Shown piece after piece: positions 56,826 through 64,000 of a DNA stretch of 64,000 bases. The stretch is taken from NCBI GenBank assembly GCA_002205965.3, contig NADL03000451.1:930001-994000 (forward strand), in the 5' to 3' direction. Every line of letters starts with the position of its first letter. Position 1 is the stretch's first letter. The notes below the pieces were generated by a model. That model had not been told where the DNA came from. It made no database searches and saw only the letters and a program-made list of their open reading frames with translations. This stretch comes from Kappaphycus alvarezii. Its lineage: Eukaryota > Rhodophyta > Florideophyceae > Gigartinales > Solieriaceae. Made by a program: the position numbers and the translations under genes.

Positions 56826-58143
56826 ATGCAACCGTTGGCACTGAATTTCCTGCGCCAAGGACTTCGTTCCCCGGCAGCAGCACTTCAATTCTCCGCGCAG
56901 CTGCACCAGCTCGCTCTCTCAATCTTCATGAATACCAATCCCAAGCCCTCATGCGTTCTGCGGGCATTGCCGTGCCACGCGGTTTCGACGCCGATTCCCG
57001 AGATGTCGCTTTGTCCTCTGCGCAACAGATCGCCGCCGAAGGCAAGGATATTGTAGTGAAAGCTCAAGTGTTGGCGGGTGGCGTGGTTTGGGATCTTTTA
57101 AGAATGGGTTCAAAGGTGGCGTTCATATGTGCTACAACCCTGAGGCCGCGGCAGATGTGGCGGAGAAAATGATTGGCGAGTATCTTGTAACAAAGCAAAC
57201 TGGTGAAGCGGGGCGTTTATGCTCCAAGGCTCTGATAACAGAGAGGCTGTATCTGAGAAGGGAGATGTATTTTGCGATTTTGTATGATCGAGAGAGTCAG
57301 GGGCCAGTAATTGTAGCGAGTCGTGTCGGTGGGACATCGATCGAGGATATTGCTGCTGCAGATCCAAGTGCCATCACCAAAATGCCTATCGATATTCGCA
57401 AGGGTGTTTCCACGGAAGAAGCCGAATCTTGTGCCCGTGCCCTAGGTTTGAGGATGAAGAGGGTTAAAGCGGCTGCAGAGCAGGTCGCAAATTGTACAAT
57501 TGTTCATTGAAAAGGACGCTACCTTGGTTGAGGTAAACCCTCTGGCAGAGACTCATGATGGTCACGTTGTTTGTATTGATGCCAAGATCAACTTTGACGA
57601 CAACTCTGAATTCAGGCATAAGGATATATTTGAGCAGAGGGATACTAGCCAGAGGATCCGCGAGAGGTCCGTGCTGCCAAGTTTGACCTGAATTACATTG
57701 GATTGGATGGTAATATTGGTTGCTTGGTGAATGGTGCCGGTTTAGCAATGGCAACAATGGATATCATCAAGCTGCATGGTGGCGAGCCGGCCAACTTTCT
57801 CGATGTTGGGGGAAGTGCTACAGAACCAAGTTACGGAGGCATTTACTATTCTCAACGATGACCCCAAGGTAGAGGCCATTCTTGTCAATATTTTTGGGGA
57901 ATCATGCGATGTGATATTATTGCCCAGGGTATTATTAGCGCAGCCAACAAGCTTGATATGCGTGTCCCAGTTATTGTACGACTGCAAGGTAACAAGGTCG
58001 ATGAGGCAAAGGAACTGATCCGAAACAGTGGTCTAAAACTTGTGGCGGATGATGACCTCGATCAAGCGGCCAAGAAGGCATGCAAGCTTGCCGAGATCGT
58101 GAGGCTGTCTAACGATGCTGGTGTTCAGGTCAGCTTTCATTGA
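56826..58143 (+). CDS. Succinyl-CoA ligase beta subunit, mitochondrial
   Basis: Beta subunit of the TCA-cycle enzyme that makes succinate and ATP or GTP from succinyl-CoA. The ATG at 56826 starts a mitochondrial-type presequence ([20 protein letters not shown]). The mature part shows [28 protein letters not shown] and [20 protein letters not shown] (ATP-grasp), [34 protein letters not shown] (metal-binding NPL), [15 protein letters not shown], then the ligase domain with [35 protein letters not shown] and [17 protein letters not shown]. About 435 residues, full length. Frame changes near 56905, 57085, 57485, 57655, 57815 and 57898. Nucleotide specificity cannot be told. Confidence 0.93.
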
Positions 58144-58218
58144 TAGTAGATTCGTACGTCTTACTAACTGAGACTGGTAAACTGTGGTTAGCATGAAAGC
58201 TTTATGGAAAGCAAAGTG

Positions 58219-58960
58219 TTAATGATTAGATGGGCCCATTCGAAACTTGAATCCGAAAATACCACTTGCCTTCTCCTTGCGTCGAATCTCGGAGCGTCCC
58301 TTCTTTGGAGCGTCCTCTGCAGGTTGGGTTTCCGACTTTGGCGAGTTGAAATCAACTGCCTTTGACTTTACCGACGGGGTGAGAGTAATAGATTGCAGTG
58401 ACGCGCCATCTTCACTCAGCGGAGCTATGAACTGGACAGCGGGCTTCTTTCGTTCGATGTCCTTGCGAAGCTTGCGTACTTGATCAAAGTCCCCATTGCG
58501 CATGCGCTGCAATGTTCCTCATCACATGGTGGGCTTGGGCGGGGAGCTCGTCAAACTCGACGCCATTGCCTCTCGGGGTATGCTTGGTTGGGTTGGGGGG
58601 ATGTAACTGCCTAGAAAGTCCATGGACTTTTTCGGGGTAGGTTGGCTGTTCGGGGGAAGCTGAATGTGTCGAAATTGGAACCAGTATTGAGTCACGGTCA
58701 AGACTGGTGCGGTAGCAATTAGGTGAGTAGGGTGAGTTTATAAAGTGCTTTTGCGTGGAGGATTCATGTACGGCTGTGACGTCCGTTTGTTTGTGCGGAA
58801 TGTCGGAAAAACTACTAGTTTGCTCTTGTGCTATGGGATGTACAAAATCGGGAGAGTGATTCTTTTTTATCGGGTTTGAGGGCTGGGTAAGGGCTTGAGT
58901 GGTAGGTAGCATTTTCAAGTGACGTTCCCAAACTTTGAATCCCGAGTAGATGGTCAGCAT
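58219..58960 (-). CDS. Unrecognised protein convergent with succinyl-CoA ligase
   Basis: ATG at 58960 (MLTIYSGFKVWERHLKMLPT) opens a Ser/Thr/Pro-rich, probably disordered 130-residue stretch. A frame change near 58510 then joins ELPAQAHHVMRN to LQRMRNGDFDQVRKLRKDIE, a charged helical segment, and a basic C-terminus with KKGRSEIRRKEKASG. About 245 residues. The join reads naturally, which supports one gene. No domain is recognised. Its stop lies 76 bp from that of the ligase gene. Confidence 0.5.
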
Positions 58961-60517
58961 GGTTGTTGAAGCTATTGCGTGTCAGTAGCATCCCCATGGG
59001 AAGGTGTCCTCAGTCAGCCATTTGCCGCACCATGCAACGCTGATATGGAGTGCAAAGTGATTCTCTTTGTGTGCAGCTGCCGTAACAGTACTATGCAGTG
59101 CGGTGTTGTTATCTTGCTAGCGTTTGACTCATGACAGATTGACAGAACTTATTTGTGGCTTCTGTCAAGTTGCTTGCAATCACCACAGCTGAATACATCC
59201 TGATAAACCATATGGAATGAGATCGCTGAGGATAATGACGGACAGGTCGTCGCATGTTACTGTTACTACACATGATTGAAAATATGATTTAACGGACCTT
59301 TGATCAACAGACTGTCGATGTTATTGAGTTATTTGACAGGTAGCTGACTCGAGCAAAAATCCCTGAGCTTCTGACATCTTGGGTGGCGTGTAAACTAAAG
59401 AACAGCAAGGCTGTGAAATATCGATTGTACATTTACTACCCTGTAGACAAGGATAAAAACAGTTGAGCGGCGATCAACAGCAGGGGGTGGCCGCTGTGGC
59501 CACGCCACGTGTATTTGATGTTTGGTTTGTCCAACCAGTCGAGCAAAGTACCGAAAATGGGAGTTTTGCCATTTTGTGAAAGATATTTAAAAGTGGACTC
59601 GACAGAACGGCACACATGTACAATACTGTACTGTACAACAGTAAGATGTATGTACAGTACAGTATTTTTTTTGCACAGTGCGCAGTGCGTGGACAAGAAC
59701 GTGTATTATACTGTACAGTACAGTACAGTATGTACAGTACAGCACATGCACTACTGTACTTCGTCCACATTCTCCCGGACGAGTTGGGGTATACTGCATG
59801 TACAGTACATACTGTACATCGCATGGCTTATGCACGGTATGGGACAGGCAGGGACAGGCATCCGTGACCTTCTCAGGGGAGATTAGATTGTGAAAAAAAT
59901 GCCTAGTTTGTGGGACAGTAGTTTCGATGACGGATGCTTAGAACAATTAAAAATTGCACTAGTAATTGCTCCAAAACCTTGAAATGAAACGTCCTCATGA
60001 ATACATCGACATGCAAATTTTTTCTACTTTTCACAATTTCAACGCTGGTCTATCGGATCCAACAAAATAGGGCAGCACCACATGCACCAACTATTTGCAT
60101 AACCAACCAAAAAAAACCAAACTCGTAAGACATTTCACCAGCAGTACACTAGCCAAACCAAATCATTGGTTTGAAACGCCGCCCACAGCATTCCTTTTCA
60201 TATCCTCTCAAATACCGAGGACCGAGGACAAATAAATCCGCAAAAATTCCTATCACACCCACCCATTTCGCTCCTCCCTCCTCGCTTGTACCTCCACTGA
60301 CCACGTCCATCTTCATCTCCTCATCATTCACACACTCCGTGCGCCCGTCTCTTCCCAATTACTCCTACATCCGGCTCATGCCTCTTATCTCCGTCGCGTA
60401 AAAGCGACCGCACCTACCGTACCCATCCGGTAATACCCAAGACCTACTGTCCTCAATCAATCAATCGCACATGCTATCACCCCACATCCACCATCTATCG
60501 TTTACTTCCTCCACGCC
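58961..60517. other. Intergenic region upstream of the bZIP-like gene
   Basis: Contains a large GTACAGTAC cluster (listed separately) and, from 60150 to 60500, a C-rich stretch typical of promoter or leader sequence here. Frames on either strand are shadows of these biased tracts. Confidence 0.5.
59616..59820. repeat. Large cluster of GTACAGTAC / TACTGTAC motifs
   Basis: Ten or more copies of the core ACTGTAC/GTACAGT in 205 bp, in both orientations, including runs with overlapping units. The segment can fold on itself many ways. It is about 700 bp upstream of the bZIP-like gene. Confidence 0.8.
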
Positions 60518-60987
60518 ATGACTTCCGCCGCTGATGAACAACAGCACGATGTTTCCAAGGGAGAACCTCCATCGAAGAAGCGTCGCAGCGGTCGACGTTC
60601 CTCCAATCCATCATATCGGCAGAGGAGAGAAAGCGACTCAGAATCTTGAAGAACCGCGAAAGCGCAATGCGCAGCCTTGCTAAGAAGGCAGAATACTCTG
60701 CCAAGCTTGAAGCCCTAGAAAAGGAAGCCGCGGCCCAATACAAATCCAACCTCGAAAAGCTTGAAAAGCTGTTGGAAACCGCAATTGGATTGAGAACCTC
60801 GCTAGACAAGGTGCCCGAAGACATCACAGCCCTCGTTGCAAAGGTCGAATCCTCCATTAATCGCTGCACCACCCTTCTCTCTGCTGAAGAAATTCACCAA
60901 CCAACTGCGCCACCAACATCAATCGAACAAACTAATCCAGATCCCGCCACCAGTGCCATCATCAACGGAGGAGACACAGTTGTCTAG
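60518..60987 (+). CDS. bZIP-like transcription factor with atypical basic region
   Basis: ATG at 60518 (MTSAADEQQHDVSKGEPPSK) leads to KKRRSGRR. A frame change near 60600 continues as FLQSIISAEERKRLRILKNR then ESAMRSLAKKAEYSAKLEAL. The N-R-x-S-A core and the following heptad region match a bZIP, but the residue usually Arg (N-x7-R) is Leu and the zipper leucines are irregular (LEALEKEAAAQ, LEKLEKLLETAIGL). The C-terminal part is Ser/Thr/Pro-rich. About 155 residues. DNA binding may be weakened or altered; a generic coiled-coil protein is the alternative. Confidence 0.6.
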
Positions 60988-62786
60988 ACACACACAAACG
61001 CGTCGTCATGAGGCTCATTTACTTTTTTTGTTTTATCCTCTGCTCTCATCTCGATCTCCACGCATTTCAATGCGGATCAGTCACCGTCAAGGTCGCAATG
61101 ACCTGTGCGTCGCTACAGATTTGTACAGATTAAACCTTGTGTCACCACCAACTCTATACACTCCCGACAATTTTACATCACATTTACACCCTGTTACTAG
61201 TCCGCACGCAAACGTAGGCAGCGAGTCCTTAGAGTTCGTTCGAATTCATTTGGCTGCAACACGATTTACCATGACAAGTCTAAATTACAACAAGCCGTTA
61301 GCGATCACATCATGATGCTCCTTTCAAATGTGTGTGCGTATGGTCCGCGGGTCAGAGCTGGATAACAATCGGTAGATAAAGTGTTGTCTGCAATGGTCAA
61401 GCTGGCTTGCGAAGACCGCAACCATTAAACCTCAGACAAATGCCAAAGTGATCTTCCTTCCCATGGCATCAGAGGTTTCTTTAATGCAGTTTCCTTACCT
61501 GAAAGTGAAAACTCGGCAATAAGCGGCTCCCCGAGATCGTTCGTACCAAGCGATCCGCAAACTTCCACTTAATCCAGCTCCTGATTCACGATAATTTTCG
61601 CGACGATGTAAACGCAACAAGCGTATCCAAAAGAGTACATATGGTCTCGTTAGTCACCAGGTTGGGTTCCATCCGTAGCGCAAATGAATCAACGAGTAAG
61701 CAACACGATGAGTCGACTTGGTAACCGTCTGGGCTAAGCATGTATCTTCACGCCACCGAGAAACAAAAACTGTCTCCAGGATATGCGCTAAAGCTCGTCA
61801 TCTAATTGAAAATTACTTCTGATCTTCATCCGGTCGTTTTCTTGGGACTACATTTAACTTACCGATGCAGTTCGGTCAATGGCGGAGTAGATTACAACCC
61901 TGCCAGGTTTTCATCCCGGAAGTTCTTTCAGATCTCCACATTCGTTTTGTATTTCATCATCACTGCCATTCCTCACCAATTTTCGGCAGCTCTTTCACTC
62001 GTGATTCTGATATCATCAAGGAAGAGCTTACGTTGTTCAGATCGGATAAGAGACTGAATATTCACAATGAAGTTAGTACGCCCCGTGCTGAGCCAAACAA
62101 TATGGTTGCTGGATTTCCTCAGGCCTATCATATCCGTCCCATCGATCCGACCAACACTGTCTGTAAATGATGTCAATGCAGTGCTCGAGAAGGTCTGGAA
62201 CTTGGTTGTTAAGCTTTCATCCTTGAAAATCATCGACAACTTAATGCCTCTGTCGGCAACCTCAACTTACCATTCATTGCCGCTTGTCACGGACTAAGTG
62301 AGGGAACTCGCTGCCCTTGCGTTGTTGGAAGCTCATGCCGCTGAGCACTGCGAATGTCATCGTAAGTAGGCCTCTTACCCGCAGAGGTCACCCTGTGGGT
62401 AAGAGGCCTCAGGGTCACCCTACGAGTGGGATCGCCGGACTTATATTTCGATACAGAGACGACGGCGACAGTTTGTACATCTCGCCCCGACTTTGGGGCT
62501 ATTATCTCAATATAATGTACAGTACTGTACAGTAGATTTAACACTGACACTAACCGTGACTTTACTGAAGTACAAAACATTCTGCTGTAAGCTCTCTAAT
62601 CGGAGTAAAAGAATACAGTGGTAAATGGGTGCACCCGAAAATAATCAAATTGCCAGATGGAGTTGCTTTTAGCCAATCACAGAGCTGCAAGCCTAGCGGA
62701 ATTCCGCCAGATGTTATGATTTGGTTCGACCCTGAAAGGACATTTCGCGTGTTGACTCTGGACATAGCCAGGTAGTCATATAAGGC
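60988..62786. other. Gene-free or unresolved stretch before the last transposase
   Basis: A minus-strand frame at 61973-62239 (88 residues, TGRTNFIVNIQSLIRSEQRK) could be coding but has no domain. A short plus-strand frame after the bZIP stop (61007 on) resembles a signal peptide but is probably 3' UTR. The stretch also holds a hairpin at 62368 and a TACTGTAC cluster at 62517-62535. Confidence 0.4.
62368..62409. repeat. Foldback hairpin, 16-bp arms
   Basis: AGGCCTCTTACCCGCA at 62368-62383 pairs with 62394-62409 with one mismatch and a 10-base loop. GGTCACCCT is directly repeated inside and after it. Confidence 0.88.
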
Positions 62787-64000
62787 ATGAGATTAAGGTG
62801 GCGCTACCGTGCAGCTGCATTGGCAGCTTCCGTAGCTTCAACTACTGCTGCTCTCCTTGCCCTTCGCATGGTGCAAAGGAACAGATTGCTCAGAAGGACA
62901 TACAGGCGTTCTCGCAAGCCCGCCAAATATCGCCGAGTATCTCTCACACGTCCTGTTCATAGCGACCTATCTACTCCCTGGAACAGAAATTTATCTTGTG
63001 GCGTCTATAATGACTTTCGTGTCTCTACAAACTTCACAGAGGAGCTTGTGCTGCACTTTATGCTCCCACACTTTGAACAGAAGCGGACAACTGTAAACTT
63101 TGGAAGTTTGTCTCGGAATGGTCCGCAGACAAGAGGTAGAAAGCAACTGCTTCGTTCTGTGGACCTGTTGGGATTGACGCTCTGGTTTGTAAAGAGCAAG
63201 ACACCGTTGTACAGTCTTTGTCCCATCTTTGGGGTGACTGATAGCAGAATTGGGGTATGGATGAATTACGGACTGGGAGGTTTTAAAACGAGTAGTTCGC
63301 GACAAGGATGCAAACTCGTTTGAGATTCGATGGCCGACGGTTGAGGAAATGTGGCAATCTACTGCCTTATTTGAAAATAACAGAGTTAACGGGCCATACT
63401 TGAAGGGGGTATTCGCTGTTACGGATGGGGGTCGTATGCCCTGCGCGGGTTATACTGATAGCTATTTGCAAAGCGCTTACTTTGAAGGGTTTACAAAAAG
63501 GTGTTGTTGTCAAGAATATGTTTGTCTTCAACTTCTTTGGAGAACTAATACATGCCGCCGTCAACTATCCGGGATTTTGTTATGATACTAGACTTGCAGC
63601 AGTATCTGGAGTTTTCTTTCCCAAGCTCTCAGATGAGTATACACCTCCTGAGATTGCTATTCTTGGGGACAGCCCTTTTTTAAAAATACAAGGATAACTA
63701 ATGGGAAGATCGTTCGAGGACGCAAAACAAATGAAATTTTACCTCGGGTATACCGGAGTCCGCAGCTCTCTTCGCGATTGACCTTCTTCTACAAAGTGTA
63801 GTACCAAGCAAAAGGTAAAGTGCTGAGTGGTTTGTACGAGCAATAAAAGCTTCTTTCGAGAGACTCAAGCCTCTTTACCTGCTGATGCCGAGAAACGCCT
63901 GCGCTTGTTGACAATTTGTTGCAGTCTGTTCAACTTTCGGACGCGAAAAATGGGTCTTAATCAGATTATTACGACTTATAGTAGAATACGGGAGAGATAG
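62787..64000 (+). CDS. DDE_4 (PIF/Harbinger-like) transposase, complete to window end
   Basis: ATG at 62787 opens an Arg-rich start (MRLRWRYRAAALAASVASTT). The helix-turn-helix-like part has NDFRVSTNFTEELVLHFMLP and FGVTDSRIGVWMNYGL. The catalytic triad is present: Asp in GVFAVTDGGRMPC, Asp in EIAILGDSPFLKI and Glu in RQSAEWFVRAIKASFERLK. Between them lie LQSAYFEGFTKGVVVKNMFV, FNFFGELIHAAVNYPG and DTRLAAVSGVFF. The C-terminus reads RLRLLTICCSLFNFRTRKMG and stops at 63998-64000. Frame changes near 63280, 63500, 63700, 63800 and 63870. All catalytic residues are intact, unlike the two other DDE_4 copies in the window. Confidence 0.8.

Noticed and set aside
56826..58143. Succinyl-CoA ligase gene as a pseudogene
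   Set aside because: All functional motifs are intact and only frame changes break it, the same pattern as in every other gene here; sequencing indels are the simpler explanation.
59474..59893. Several Tyr/Cys/Val-rich frames on both strands
   Set aside because: They are translations of the repeated GTACAGTAC motif, not genes.
61007..61132. Short signal-peptide-like frame after the bZIP stop codon
   Set aside because: Only ~41 codons, no homology, and placed where the 3' UTR is expected.

Overview
The window looks like nuclear DNA from a photosynthetic eukaryote, most consistent with a red alga. Two genes encode plastid-type proteins: a UVR plus NTF2-like protein, and a TPM-domain thylakoid-type protein with a bipartite-looking leader. 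The housekeeping genes show no introns, while a few transposon-type genes carry introns of 60-80 bp with GT..AG ends. Mobile elements fill most of the remaining sequence. The species assignment is inference. No rRNA, tRNA or CRISPR was seen.

Layout. 1-3.8 kb: internal part of a broken Ty1/copia element (minus strand). 4.1-9.3 kb: no gene; 49-bp tandem repeats, a LINE tail relic and a MITE with a nested insertion. 9.3-16.5 kb: a compact gene island with glucosidase II alpha (GH31), the UVR/NTF2-like protein, a PUX1-like UBX protein and the TPM protein. 17.4-24.5 kb: a LINE 5' fragment, a Mutator-like (MULE) transposase, a palindrome-rich GC-rich island and an unrecognised intron-containing gene. 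24.7-27.2 kb: a degenerate LINE. 29.2-32.5 kb: a CACTA/Tnp2-type transposase. 34.3-36.8 kb: a LINE fragment and an unrecognised coding region. 38.9-39.8 kb: a spliced DDE transposase. 40.5-47.3 kb: unrecognised small genes around another LINE fragment. 48.4-55.7 kb: a PIF/Harbinger element whose Myb/SANT-like second gene is split by the best-preserved LINE (49.2-53.7 kb). 55.8-56.2 kb: a second MITE copy. 56.8-61 kb: a second housekeeping island with succinyl-CoA ligase beta, an unrecognised convergent gene and a bZIP-like factor. 62.8-64.0 kb: a further DDE_4 transposase that ends exactly at the window edge.

Almost every recognisable gene, including the conserved single-copy type, is cut into several reading frames by single-base shifts, while residues and catalytic motifs on both sides of each shift remain excellent. 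The simplest reading is uncorrected indel error in the assembly rather than decay of every gene. CDS coordinates below therefore span whole genes across shifts. Relic transposons carry real damage as well.

The cellular genes do not form a pathway. They are ordinary unrelated functions (ER glycoprotein trimming, plastid proteins, Cdc48 adaptor, TCA cycle, transcription). The strongest structural signals are the nested transposons, a LINE family with a C-terminal endonuclease-like domain seen in several copies, a MITE built around a 14-bp palindrome, and clusters of a TACTGTAC-type motif in gene flanks.
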